Shown piece after piece: positions 9,535 through 19,561 of a stretch of DNA of 64,000 bases. Below the pieces are notes generated by a model, which searched no databases, was not told the origin of the DNA, and worked only from the letters and a program-made list of their open reading frames with translations. The DNA comes from Xanthomonas fragariae (GTDB lineage Bacteria; Pseudomonadota; Gammaproteobacteria; Xanthomonadales; Xanthomonadaceae), in contig NZ_CP071955.1 of the NCBI RefSeq assembly GCF_017603965.1, positions 2,542,001 to 2,606,000 of the forward strand. The letters run 5' to 3'. The translations under genes and the position numbers were made by a program. How positions within the stretch are numbered: position 1 is the stretch's first letter; every line of letters begins with the position of its first letter.

Positions 9535-9633
9535 GGGCGCCTCTAAAAACCTCGACTCCATAAATTGTACGCCATGCGAATCAATGCCTTGCGAGCACCT
9601 TTGTCGAGTTTTTTGGGTTTATTAGAGGTGCCC
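9535..9633. mobile_element. 99-bp MITE-like element with TTTA target duplication
   Basis: The element begins GGGCGCCTCTAAAAACCTCG and ends with the inverted counterpart TTAGAGGTGCCC. The direct repeat TTTA flanks it on both sides (9531-9534 and 9634-9637). It is too short to encode a protein. I infer a non-autonomous transposable element of a different family from the GAGCGGCTAAC MITEs elsewhere in the window; no matching IS is present here. Confidence 0.65.
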
Positions 9634-9686
9634 TTTAGTTGTTGTTTTGGTTGTTGCTCCGGCGCTCCGGCTCTGCTTTACCGGGG

Positions 9687-10181
9687 CCCCATACCGCAGC
9701 GGCAAGGCCGGCAGATACAATCCGCAGGGCGGCGCGCATGGATGCACGACGTTTTTGTATGGGACATGGATGTCCCTTACAAAAATTTCTGCCGGACTTG
9801 CGCACCTGGAGCGCGCAGCGCGGAAGGCGGGAGGACGGGGTGTGCTTTCTTTTGGTTACTTTTCTTTGCACAAGCAAAGAAAAGTGACTCGCGCCCGCAG
9901 GGCGTGAAAGCCTTTGATTCCACTGTGTCGCATTGATGAGCAAAAGCAAGAGCGGTAAGCCAATGCAAGTGCAGAGCTTTCGCTTCCCTTCGGGGAACGA
10001 GTTACTTTCTTTGCTTGTGCAAAGAAAAGTAACCAAAGAAACACACCCCCGTCCTCCCGCCCCTACGCGCTACGGGTAAGCAAGCCGGGTAGAAATTTTA
10101 TGTCCCCTACAAAAACGTCGCGCATCCATGCGCGCCGCCCTGCGGATTGTATCTACCCGGCTTGCCGCTGCGGTATGGGGG
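9687..10181. repeat. Long imperfect inverted repeat (two ~80-bp arms)
   Basis: The left arm (9687-9767) and right arm (10100-10181) are near-perfect reverse complements. Both contain the CCATACCGCAGCGGCAAG and GGCGCGCATGGATGC blocks. Between them are two further palindromic units built on TTTTCTTTG and CAAAGAAAA (around 9860-9883 and 10005-10034). The whole could fold into a large cruciform. It is probably an intergenic repeat cassette; its function is unknown. Confidence 0.75.
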
Positions 10182-10214
10182 ATGAGAAGCCAACCGCAAA
10201 AGCAGATCAAAAAC

Positions 10215-10364
<150 letters not shown>

Positions 10365-10440
10365 AGGCTAGTGTTCAAAATCCTGAGTAGCGGCGTCACA
10401 GTGCACGACCGTGCACCCTCAACGTCCAACGCCAGAAACG

Positions 10441-10467
10441 AAAAAACCGCGCAATGCGCGGTTTTTT
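10441..10467. terminator. Bidirectional rho-independent terminator downstream of secF
   Basis: AAAAAACCGCGC and GCGCGGTTTTTT form a 12-bp stem with an AAT loop, with T-runs in both directions. It lies 22 bp past the secF stop and would end the yajC-secD-secF transcript. Confidence 0.9.
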
Positions 10468-10489
10468 CGTCACACCATTTGCCAATCAA

Positions 10490-11458
10490 TCAAGGACGAC
10501 GCGCCAGCGCCTCCACGTCCTTGGCCCTGGGCAGCAGATCCTGCTTGGTCACTGCGAACGGTCCAATGCTGAGCATCGGCACTGCCACGATCACCGACGA
10601 GATCACCACGATCACTGCGCCGACCATGTGGGTCTCGGCCAGGCCTTCCATCGACTCGCCGCCGTAGATATATAGCGCCATGGCAGACAGGAAGAACATC
10701 ACCGCGGTGATCACCGTGCGCGAGAGCGTCTGGTTGATCGAGCGGTTCAGCACTTGCAGCGGCTCCACGCGCAGCGCACGGAAGTTTTCGCGCACACGGT
10801 CGAACACCACGATGATGTCGTTGATCGCAAAGCCCATCACCGACAACAGGCCGGCCAGCACGGTCAGGTCGAACTCGCGGCCGGTCAGCGACACGTACGC
10901 CAACGTGACCAACAGATCAAACAACGCGGTCAGACTGGCGACCACCGCGAACTTCCACTCGAAGCGGAAGCCGATGTAGATCAAAAAGCCCACCAGCATG
11001 AAGACCGTGGCGTACACGCCGTTCAAGGCCAAGTCCTTGCCGACCTGCGGGCCGACGAATTCACCCGGCTGCACGGTGGCAGGGTTTTGCTCGGTGCTGA
11101 CGGCTTTGCGTACTTCTTCGGCGACGCTACGCGCGGCATCGTCGTTATTGTTGTGCTGGGCGCGCGGCTGCAGGCGAATCATCACCTCGTTGCCGCCGCG
11201 GGCGTTCTGCACCTGGGCGTTCTCGAAGCCGGCCTTGGTCAGTTGCTGGCGCACCTGGTCCACGTCCACCGTCTTCTGGAATGAGGTCTGCACCAGCGTA
11301 CCGCCGGTGAATTCCAGTGCGTAGTTGAAACCCTTGCCGACGATGATGCCGATCGAAGCGACGGCGATCAGCAGCATCAGGATCAACACCGGCTTGCGCA
11401 GGCGCATGAAGTCGATCTTGGTGTCGTTAGGGATTAGATGAAGCGGAAAAATTTTCAT
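10490..11458 (-). CDS. secF: Protein translocase subunit SecF
   Basis: SecF forms, with SecD, the proton-driven membrane complex that pulls exported proteins through SecYEG. The 322 residues begin with a cytoplasmic stretch and the first membrane helix (VLILMLLIAVASIGIIVGKG), followed by the FTGGTLVQ motif and a periplasmic domain. A block of five membrane helices follows from about residue 140, containing GFAINDIIVVFDRVREN. The length is normal for the family. It is the last gene of the queA-tgt-yajC-secD-secF run. Confidence 0.97.
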   Translation of the reverse strand: MKIFPLHLIPNDTKIDFMRLRKPVLILMLLIAVASIGIIVGKGFNYALEFTGGTLVQTSFQKTVDVDQVRQQLTKAGFENAQVQNARGGNEVMIRLQPRAQHNNNDDAARSVAEEVRKAVSTEQNPATVQPGEFVGPQVGKDLALNGVYATVFMLVGFLIYIGFRFEWKFAVVASLTALFDLLVTLAYVSLTGREFDLTVLAGLLSVMGFAINDIIVVFDRVRENFRALRVEPLQVLNRSINQTLSRTVITAVMFFLSAMALYIYGGESMEGLAETHMVGAVIVVISSVIVAVPMLSIGPFAVTKQDLLPRAKDVEALARRP

Positions 11459-11479
11459 GGAAGGATCTTCCTAAAAAGT

Positions 11480-11497
11480 CCGCACATTGATGTGCGG
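11480..11497 (-). terminator. Stem-loop between secD and secF
   Basis: CCGCACATTGATGTGCGG is an 8-bp perfect stem. Read on the minus strand it is followed by ACTTTTTAGG. It lies in the 59-bp gap between secD and secF and could act as a weak attenuator or processing site that sets the SecD:SecF ratio. The T-run is short, so termination would be partial at most. Confidence 0.45.
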
Positions 11498-11517
11498 GCT
11501 CTTGCGAGGGACTCGCA

Positions 11518-13362
11518 TTAAATGGCGACCGACTTGAGTTTTTTACGGCTACCGTAGATCAGCACCGCCAGCGCGCGCGACACGGTGATCGCGGTAAACA
11601 TCGAGGCGAAAATACCGATGATCATGGTCAGAGCGAAGCCCTTCAGCGGGCCGGTACCGAACGCATAAAGCGCCACGCCGACGATCAACCCGGTGAGGTT
11701 GGCGTCGAGGATGGTGCCGCCGGCCTTCTCGTAACCGGCAACGATGGCCGACTTGGGCGGCACGCCCAGACGCATTTCCTCGCGGATACGCTCGTTGATC
11801 AACACATTGGCATCCACTGACAGGCCGACCGACAGCGCCAGACCGGCGAAGCCGGGCAGCGTCATAGTGGCGCCGAAGAGCGACATCACCGCGATCACGA
11901 TCAGCAGGTTGAACAACAGCGCCACCGAGGTGATCGCGCCGAACATGCGGTAATACACAGTGAAAAACACCAGGGTGAACACGAACGAGAAGACCACTGC
12001 GGTGACGCCGCGCTCAACGTTCTCTGCACCCAGGCTCGGGCCGATCACGTATTCCTCGACGAAGTCCATCGGTGCGGCCAACGAGCCGGCGCGCAGCAGC
12101 TTGGCCAGATTTTCGGCTTCGGCTTTTTCCAGGCCGGTGGTCTGGAAGTTCTTGCCGAACACGCCCGCGATGCGGGTCGGCGACAAGGCTTCTTCCTTGA
12201 CCCGCACGCTACGCACCTCCTTGCCGTCGACCATGGTCACGGTGGGGATGCGCTCGATGTAGACCACCGACATCAGCTTGCCGACATTGGCGCTGGTGTA
12301 ATCGAGCATGCGCTGGCCGGCGACGTTGTTCAGCGTCACCGCCACGGCAGGCATGCCGTTCTGATCGTTGCTGACGGTGGCATTGACCATCTGGTCGCCG
12401 GATACCAGCACACGCTTGTTGAGCAACACCGGCGCGCCGGTATCACGCACGCGATAGACCTTGGCTTCCGGCGGGATGCTGCCGGTACGCACGGCGTCTT
12501 CGGCATTGCCTTCGACCACGCCGCGGAATTCCAGTGTGGCGGTCGCGCCGATCAGGCGCTTGGCCTCGGCGGTGTCCTGCACGCCCGGCAGTTCGACCAC
12601 GATGCGGTCTTCGCCCTGGCGCTGGATGATCGGCTCGGCCACACCCAGCTCGTTGACGCGGTTGCGCAGCGTGGCGAGGTTCTGCTCGATCGCACCGGCG
12701 GCGATTTGCTTGCGCTCGGCCTCCGGCACCTCGACGGTGATGTTCTGGCCGCTGACGTTATACGCCAGGGTCGGCTGCGACTTGACTAACGCGGTGCGCG
12801 CGGCATCGGCGCTGGCGCCCTCGCCCAGGCTGACGTGGATGCTGTTGTCACCGCGGCGCTCGACCGCGCGATAGGCGATTCGGCTGTCGCGTAGCGTGGT
12901 GCGGATGTCTTCGGCAAAGCCGTCCAGACGCTTTTCCAGCGCGGCTTTCTGATCCACCTGCATGGCGAAGTGCACGCCACCGACCAAGTCCAAACCCAGC
13001 ACCATCGGCCGGCCGCCCAGCTTGGCCAGCCAGTCCGGCACGGTGGACGCCAGGTTCAGCGCCACCGTGTAGTTCTCGCCCAATTGCTGGCGCAGCACGT
13101 CGTTGGCGCGGGTCTGTGCCTGCAGGCTCGGCAGACGCACCATCAGGCTCTCGCCTTCCTTGGTGACGGCTTTCGGTGTAATGCCGGCGCCCTTGAGTTC
13201 GGCGTCGATGCGGCTGCGCAAGGCGTCGTCGAGATGAGCACCGCGGTTGGCGGTGATTTGCACGGACGGGTTCTTCTGATAGAGATTGGGCAGTGCATAC
13301 AGCGCACTGACCGCCAGCACCAGTAGGATCAGGAAGTATTTCCAGCGAGGAAATTCAAGCAT
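11518..13362 (-). CDS. secD: Protein translocase subunit SecD
   Basis: The 614-residue SecD has an N-terminal membrane anchor (MLEFPRWKYFLILLVLAVSA), a large periplasmic P1 region, and a C-terminal six-helix block with the conserved SVDANVLINERIREE segment. I chose the start at 13362 (MLEFPRW) because it sits just before the anchor. The open frame extends 24 codons upstream into decayed repeat sequence with no family similarity. It works with SecF and YajC in late export. Confidence 0.96.
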   Translation of the reverse strand: MLEFPRWKYFLILLVLAVSALYALPNLYQKNPSVQITANRGAHLDDALRSRIDAELKGAGITPKAVTKEGESLMVRLPSLQAQTRANDVLRQQLGENYTVALNLASTVPDWLAKLGGRPMVLGLDLVGGVHFAMQVDQKAALEKRLDGFAEDIRTTLRDSRIAYRAVERRGDNSIHVSLGEGASADAARTALVKSQPTLAYNVSGQNITVEVPEAERKQIAAGAIEQNLATLRNRVNELGVAEPIIQRQGEDRIVVELPGVQDTAEAKRLIGATATLEFRGVVEGNAEDAVRTGSIPPEAKVYRVRDTGAPVLLNKRVLVSGDQMVNATVSNDQNGMPAVAVTLNNVAGQRMLDYTSANVGKLMSVVYIERIPTVTMVDGKEVRSVRVKEEALSPTRIAGVFGKNFQTTGLEKAEAENLAKLLRAGSLAAPMDFVEEYVIGPSLGAENVERGVTAVVFSFVFTLVFFTVYYRMFGAITSVALLFNLLIVIAVMSLFGATMTLPGFAGLALSVGLSVDANVLINERIREEMRLGVPPKSAIVAGYEKAGGTILDANLTGLIVGVALYAFGTGPLKGFALTMIIGIFASMFTAITVSRALAVLIYGSRKKLKSVAI

Positions 13363-13417
13363 TGCGACGGTCCCGCGCGACACCATCCCGGTGACACGCC
13401 TAGCAGTGAGAACAACT

Positions 13418-13548
13418 TCAAGCAACCGATACAACGTCGCGAGCGGTCGCCAGGGGGATACGAGCGGTGCAAGGAACCGGAATGGGTACCGAATCGGAGC
13501 ACCGACTGCGCCCGCCTGACGGTGTGCGCAGTCGTTTTGAAGCCGCTC
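13418..13548. mobile_element. Decayed MITE copy between yajC and secD
   Basis: This is a diverged relative of the 140-150 bp MITEs. It keeps the internal blocks GCGAGCGGTCGCC and CGCCTGACGGTGTGCGCAGT and the right end GTTTTGAAGCCGCTC. The left end is degraded, so the boundary at 13418 is approximate. Its right end abuts the three bases (TCA on the plus strand) that form the yajC stop codon, matching the TNA target seen for other copies. Confidence 0.6.
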
Positions 13549-13902
13549 TCAGTTGGCGGACTTCAACGTGCCCTTGGGCAGCACATGGCCCACGGCGCTC
13601 TTCTGCACGCGGATCCGAACGTTGTCGGCCACCTCCACGGTGATGAAGTTGTCGCCGATATCGGTGATCACGCCAGCGACGCCGCTGGAGGTGATGACTT
13701 CATCACCGCGCGCCAGCTTGTCCAGCAGCGACTTGTGCTCTTTCTGGCGCTTCATCTGCGGGCGGATCATCAAAAAGTACATGACTGCGATCAGGATGAT
13801 CGGCAGTGCGAAGGTGGACAGGCTTCCCATCGGGCTGGGCACCGGCGCGCCGCCAGTGGCCTGCGCCTGGGCGACGGGGATCAGGAAATCGAGCAGAGTC
13901 AT
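13549..13902 (-). CDS. yajC: Preprotein translocase subunit YajC
   Basis: A small (117-residue) single-pass membrane protein of the SecDF-YajC complex. It has a transmembrane segment (LPIILIAVMYFLMIRP) followed by the family hallmark RPQMKRQKEHKSLL and a basic cytoplasmic domain with the GVAGVITDIGDN motif. It lies between tgt and secD as in most gammaproteobacteria. Its stop codon coincides with the target site of the decayed MITE downstream. Confidence 0.96.
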   Translation of the reverse strand: MTLLDFLIPVAQAQATGGAPVPSPMGSLSTFALPIILIAVMYFLMIRPQMKRQKEHKSLLDKLARGDEVITSSGVAGVITDIGDNFITVEVADNVRIRVQKSAVGHVLPKGTLKSAN

Positions 13903-14024
13903 TCAATGCATCCTAAGTTTGGTGCCAGCGCGCCAACAGGGCCGCTCGCTATTCAGGTACCGCCGTAGCGGAACAGCCGGGCATTATGCCATGCAGGTAC
14001 CACGCCGTACGCGCCAGGCCGTTC

Positions 14025-15251
<1,227 letters not shown>

Positions 15252-16322
15252 TTACGATTCACCATTCCCCACTCCCAATTCCCTGCTCCACAACAACATC
15301 GCATCGCCATACGAAAAGAAGCGATAGCGCTGCGCAATAGCGTGCTGATAGGCCTCGAAGATACGCTCGCGGCCGGCGAAGGCCGACACCATCATCAGCA
15401 GCGTGCTTTCGGGCAGATGGAAGTTGGTGACCATCGCATCGACGCTGCGGATGCGGTAGCCGGGCAGGATGAAGATCTGGGTTTCGCCGGCGAACGGCAG
15501 CAATTCACCCTCGGGGGCGCTGTCGGTGATGCGCCAGGCGCTTTCCAGCGAGCGCACCACCGTGGTTCCCACCGCGATGACGCGGCCGCCACGCGCTCGA
15601 GTACGGCGGACCTGCTCCACCAGCCCGGCGCCGACATTGAGCCATTCGGTGTGCATCACATGCTGATCGAGCTTGTCCACGCGCACCGGCTGGAAGGTAC
15701 CGGCGCCCACATGCAAGGTGATGTGGCCGAACTCCACCCCGCGCTCGCGCAGCTGCGCCAGCAGCGCTTCATCGAAATGCAGGCCGGCGGTGGGCGCGGC
15801 GACCGCGCCGACTTCGCGCGCGAACACGGTCTGATAGCGCTCGCGGTCTTCCACCCCTGGCTCGCGGCGAATGTACGGCGGCAACGGCAGGCGCCCGGCT
15901 TCCAGCAGCCAGTGCTCCAGCGGTGTGGGGATATCGAAGCGAAGCAGATAGAACTCGCCATCGCGGCCCAGCACCTCGGCCTGCCCGCCGGCATCGAGCG
16001 CGATCAGGCTCCCGGCCTTCGGCGATTTGCTGGCACCGATCTGCACCCGCGCCTGGCGCTCGCCAAGCAGGCGCTCGATCAGGATCTCGACCCGCCCGCC
16101 GCTGGCCTTCTGGCCGAACAGGCGCGCCGGGATCACCCGGGTGTCGTTGAAGATCAGCAGATCGCCCGGCTGCAGCAGCTCAGGCAGATCGCGCACCTGG
16201 CGGTCGACCAGCGCCAGCGGCGACGGCGGCACCACCAGCAAGCGGCTGGCAGCGCGCTCAGCCAGCGGCGACTGGGCGATCAGTTCGTCGGGCAGGTCGT
16301 AATGGAAATCGGACTTCTTCAA
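15252..16322 (-). CDS. queA: S-adenosylmethionine:tRNA ribosyltransferase-isomerase QueA
   Basis: QueA transfers the ribosyl part of SAM to preQ1 in tRNA. The 356-residue protein carries the conserved LLIFNDTRVIPARLFG and EVGAVAAPTAGLHFDE segments and the ending YRFFSYGDAMLL. A TTG at 16322 (giving MKKSDFHYDLP) matches the family N-terminus better than the ATG at 16355, so I prefer it. The 81-bp gap to tgt carries imperfect GGGAATCGG/GGGAATGGG repeats of a kind seen again at 16374-16392 and near 25460. Confidence 0.94.
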   Translation of the reverse strand: MKKSDFHYDLPDELIAQSPLAERAASRLLVVPPSPLALVDRQVRDLPELLQPGDLLIFNDTRVIPARLFGQKASGGRVEILIERLLGERQARVQIGASKSPKAGSLIALDAGGQAEVLGRDGEFYLLRFDIPTPLEHWLLEAGRLPLPPYIRREPGVEDRERYQTVFAREVGAVAAPTAGLHFDEALLAQLRERGVEFGHITLHVGAGTFQPVRVDKLDQHVMHTEWLNVGAGLVEQVRRTRARGGRVIAVGTTVVRSLESAWRITDSAPEGELLPFAGETQIFILPGYRIRSVDAMVTNFHLPESTLLMMVSAFAGRERIFEAYQHAIAQRYRFFSYGDAMLLWSRELGVGNGES

Positions 16323-16392
16323 GGCCGCAGGATCGTTGGCTGAGTAGCCGCACATTGTAACTGCGGCCAGGAATCGGGAATCGGGAATGGGG

Positions 16393-16451
16393 TGATCCGC
16401 TCGCGTTTGAGCAGGCCGAAGAAGCTCTCCACGGGTGCGTTGTCGTGGCAG
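16393..16451 (-). mobile_element. 59-bp IS3 fragment
   Basis: These 59 bases are identical to 33662-33720, inside the transposase gene of the IS3 element at 33487-34720. Both borders are abrupt, so this is a scrap left by deletion or by insertion of the next element. Confidence 0.85.
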
Positions 16452-17132
16452 CGACGTCCCCCCGCCCTGAGTAGCGGCCGGGTTTAGAGTCCAGTGCTAA
16501 TGATATCGGTGTTTGCCAGATGTTGGGCATAAGCAGCCGGTGTCATGCCGCCGATTGCTTTCTTGGGTCGATCCTGGTTGTATTCGCGCCGCCAGCGTTC
16601 GATCTCGGTGCGCGCATGCAGCAACGTCGGGAACCAGTGCTCGTTGAGGCATTCGTCGCGTAGTCGGCTATTGAAGGATTCGACGTAGGCGTTCTGGTTT
16701 GGCTTGCCGGGTTGGATCAGCCGCAACTGCACGCCACGGGCATGCGCCCAGGCGACCATTGCCTTACCGCAAAACTCCTTGCCGTTGTGCCCCGAGGGCA
16801 GGCTTCGCGCTCAGTGCGGATCACCTGCGGCAAACCGCGACTGTGGGCCAGTCGGTCCAGCACGCGCGTCACCCCGTGGCCCGAGATTGCGCGCTCCACG
16901 TCGATGGCGACCGCTTCGTGGGTTGCATCGTCCACGATCACCAGACACTTGAGTACCCGCCCTTCGGCAGTGCGGTCGAACACGACGTCCATCGACCACA
17001 CCTGGTTGGCCTGCGATGGCCGCAACAATGGTTGGCGCTCGCCCACTGGAACCTTTTTCCGCTGGCGGCGGCGGACTTGTAACTGCTGCTCGCGGTACAA
17101 CCGCTCCACCCGCTTGTAGTTCACGATGCGTC
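16452..17132 (-). pseudogene. IS3-family (IS407-like) transposase OrfB remnant
   Basis: The 3' part reads in two frames. Bases 16717-17132 give RIVNYKRVERLYREQ, then QVWSMDVVFDRTAEG from the DDE core. Bases 16484-16759 give the C-terminal [17 protein letters not shown] with the catalytic Glu. Between them an insertion of about two dozen bases after VIRT destroys the second catalytic segment (expected DNGKEF). The 5' third of the gene and orfA are missing, cut by the IS element at 17133. The left border is placed where the match to the neighbouring IS3 scrap ends. Confidence 0.75.
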
Positions 17133-17171
17133 TGAACCGCCCCGGGAAGTTGGGAGGCCGTTTGGTTTGAG

Positions 17172-18056
17172 TCACGCCGCTTTGACGTAACCGGCCTGTT
17201 GTCGATAGTCAGCCTCTTCGGCTTCTGCTGGCGGAATGTTCCCGATCGACCCCAGCAATCGCTTGTGGTTGTACCAGTCCACCCAATCCAGGGTGGCCAG
17301 TTCGACGTCCTGGCGATTGCGCCATGAGCGCCGGTGGATCACCTCAGCCTTGTACAACCCGTTGATCGTCTCGGCCAGCGCGTTGTCGTAGCTATCGCCC
17401 ACGCTGCCCACCGACGGCTCGATCCCGGCGTCGGCCAGCCGCTCGGTGTAGCGGATCGACACATACTGCACGCCGCGGTCGCAGTGGTGGATCAGGCCGC
17501 CTTCGGTGGGCCGCCGCGCATGCAACGCTTGCTCCAGTGCGTCCAGCACGAAGTCCGTGTGCGCCGTCTGCGACACCTTCCAGCCCACGATCCGCCGTGC
17601 GTACACGTCGATCACGAAAGCCACGTACACGAACCCGGCCCAGGTCGAGACGTAGGTGAAGTCGCTGACCCACAGTCGGTTTGGCGACGGCGCATGGAAC
17701 TGCCGGTTCACCTTGTCCAGCGGGCACGGCCGCTTGTCGCTGATCGTGGTCTTGACCACCTTTCCGCGCACCACCCCGTGCAGGCCCAGCTCGCCCATCA
17801 GCCGCTCCACCGTGCAGCGGGCCACTTGATAGCCCTCGCGCTTGAGCTGCCGCCAGACCTTGCGCACGCCGTACACCTGTCGGTTCTGCTCCCATACCCG
17901 CCGGATCTGCGGGCGCAGCGCCTGGTCCTTCCACCAGCGGTTCGGGCGCAAGTTCGCGTCCGCTTCCCGCCCCGCGTGGCGGTAATACGTCGACGGGGCA
18001 ACCTGCAGCACCTGGCAGATCGGCTCGACCCCGTGGACATCGCGATGTTCGGTCAC
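17172..18056 (-). CDS. IS3-family transposase OrfB (DDE integrase domain)
   Basis: The 294-residue catalytic half of the transposase. It has an HTH_21-like region around residues 40-110, then the rve integrase core with DFTYVSTWAG (first Asp), HHCDRGVQYVS (second Asp) and SYDNALAETINGLYK (Glu), so the DDE triad is present. It lies 8 bp after orfA. The gene looks intact, so the element may still be mobile. Confidence 0.92.
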   Translation of the reverse strand: MTEHRDVHGVEPICQVLQVAPSTYYRHAGREADANLRPNRWWKDQALRPQIRRVWEQNRQVYGVRKVWRQLKREGYQVARCTVERLMGELGLHGVVRGKVVKTTISDKRPCPLDKVNRQFHAPSPNRLWVSDFTYVSTWAGFVYVAFVIDVYARRIVGWKVSQTAHTDFVLDALEQALHARRPTEGGLIHHCDRGVQYVSIRYTERLADAGIEPSVGSVGDSYDNALAETINGLYKAEVIHRRSWRNRQDVELATLDWVDWYNHKRLLGSIGNIPPAEAEEADYRQQAGYVKAA

Positions 18057-18064
18057 GAACGTGG

Positions 18065-18385
18065 TCAGGGCTTGAAGCGGCGGTCGAGCTCCGCCTGGGC
18101 GAAATATGCGCTGGCCTTGCGCAGGATCTCGTTGGCCTGCCGCAGCTGCCGGTTCTCCCGCAACAGATCCTTCAACTGCGCCCGCTCGTCCGTGCTCAAT
18201 CCCGAACGCTCGCCAGCATCACGCTCGGCCTGCCGCACCCAATTGCACAGCGTCTGCGCCGAACAGCCGATCTTCCCGGCAATCGACTCGATCGCCGCCC
18301 ACTGCGAGCCGTACTCCCCCTGATGCTCCCGCACCAGCCGAACCGCCCGCGCTCGCACTTCCGGTGAATATTTCGTCTTGCTCAT
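18065..18385 (-). CDS. IS3-family transposase OrfA (HTH)
   Basis: A 106-residue DNA-binding subunit. It has an HTH_Tnp_1 domain ([16 protein letters not shown], then [16 protein letters not shown]), followed by a leucine-zipper-like helix ([20 protein letters not shown]) that typically pairs OrfA with OrfAB. It is the first gene of the element at 17133-18435. Confidence 0.92.
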   Translation of the reverse strand: MSKTKYSPEVRARAVRLVREHQGEYGSQWAAIESIAGKIGCSAQTLCNWVRQAERDAGERSGLSTDERAQLKDLLRENRQLRQANEILRKASAYFAQAELDRRFKP

Positions 18386-18489
18386 GGCTCCATCTTCTCA
18401 AGAGTTGGAGCCTCCCGAAATCCCGGGGCGGTTCATACCCAATTTACGCGTTACTGGCGCTCTCTATGCTGATATTTTTAGGTGTTGAG

Positions 18490-19085
18490 AGTTGTTCAGA
18501 CCTTCCCTAAGGAGGGCGCGCGTGATCCGCAGATGCACCAGACCAAGAAGGGCAACAACTATTTCTTCGGGATGAAGGCGCACATCGGGGTGGACGATGC
18601 CTCCGGTCTGGTGCACCACGTGGAATGCACGGCGGCCAACGTGGCCGACATCACGCAGGCGTACAAACTGCTGCACGGCAAGGAGGACACGGTGAGCGGC
18701 GACAGCGGCTACACCGGGCTGGAGAAGCGCGAAGAGATGAAGCACAAGCGCAAGCTGCGCTATCTGATCGCGGAGAAGCCCTCGAAACTGAAGCAAATCA
18801 AGAGCAAGCGGGAAGTGAAGTGGGTCAAATGCTGGGAGCACACCAAGGCCAGTCTGCGTGCGAAGGTGGAACACCCGTTTCGGGTGATCAAGCGTCAGTT
18901 TGGCTACGTCTAAGGTGCGCTATCGCGGCCTGGCGAAGAAGACTGCGCAGGTGCTGACGCTGTTTGCGCTGTCGAACTTGTGGCTGAAGCGAAAGCAGTT
19001 GATGCCTGTCATGGGGAGGGTGTGCCTGTAACTCGGGCAACACCCCGCAAACGCGCCGGAAACGGCAAAAAAGAGGGTCTGAACG
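18490..19085 (+). pseudogene. IS5-family transposase, C-terminal part with frameshift
   Basis: A terminal-repeat-like sequence (GTTGTTCAGACCTTCC, about 18490-18506) is joined directly to the middle of an IS5-family transposase gene. The protein begins at RDPQMHQTKKGNNYFFGMKA and continues through VSGDSGYTG to HPFRVIKRQFGY. A stop in this frame at about 18911 is followed, one frame over, by VRYRGLAKKTAQVLTLFALS to a stop at 19029-19031, so a single indel has also occurred. The matching inverted end (GAGGGTCTGAACGCC) is near 19073. The N-terminal half is absent here and appears inverted at 19131-19340. Confidence 0.75.
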
Positions 19086-19130
19086 CCGTCGGCGTGGCCA
19101 ATGTAGCTTGCCTCATACTCCGGCCGCGTT

Positions 19131-19340
19131 GATCAGACCTTCCTTAGTTCTTGGTCGAACTGGGCGCAGCAATGATCGTGGCGTCCACGATCGTGCCGCC
19201 TCGCAGGCTCTGCCCCTTGCGCAACAGGTGCGCGGCGACCCGGTTGAACAGCTTGCGCGCCAGATCGTGCGTCTCCAGCAACCGGCGGAAGTTGAGGATC
19301 GTGGTTTCGTCCGGCACCTCTTCCAGGGTGCCGATCGGGG
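19131..19340 (-). pseudogene. IS5-family transposase, inverted N-terminal fragment
   Basis: On the minus strand this reads VPDETTILNFRRLLETHDLA and ends GGTIVDATIIAAPSSTKN, the N-terminal domain of the IS5 type whose C-terminal half lies on the other strand at 18490-19085. The break falls just after SSTKN, where the gene should continue into the RDPQMHQ region. Short IS-end-like sequences (CAGACCTTCC near 19135, GAGTTGTTCAGAGG near 19330) border it. The left border is approximate. Confidence 0.65.
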
Positions 19341-19561
19341 AGTTGTTCAGAGGTTCCAGCGTTGGCAGAAAGTCGCCCAAGCACGTACTTGCTGCGAGGT
19401 TGAGATCGGGCTGCCGATCGATACCGGCAGCGTGGGCGCGCGAGGCACAATCACAATCGCGCACAGCAACGACACCGACACCTCATCGCGCATCACGCGC
19501 GCCAGCGATCAAATTTTCGCCACTCATCTGCAATGCCTTGCAGCACAACGCGTCACCGCAC

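Larger units (their letters stand above)
17133..18435 (-). mobile_element. Complete IS3-family element (IS51-like)
   Basis: The element is bounded by inverted repeats starting TGAACCGCCCCGGGA, with GGGAGGC further in, at both ends. It carries orfA and orfB in order on the minus strand. The three bases outside each end do not match (GTC against TAC), and the two flanks belong to different IS remnants, so at least one side was rearranged after insertion. A fragment of the same element, ending at the same terminal repeat, lies at 37250-37591. Confidence 0.88.

Noticed and set aside
17130..18438. Three-base target duplication for the IS51-like element
   Set aside because: The flanking triplets GTC and TAC do not match, so no duplication is claimed.
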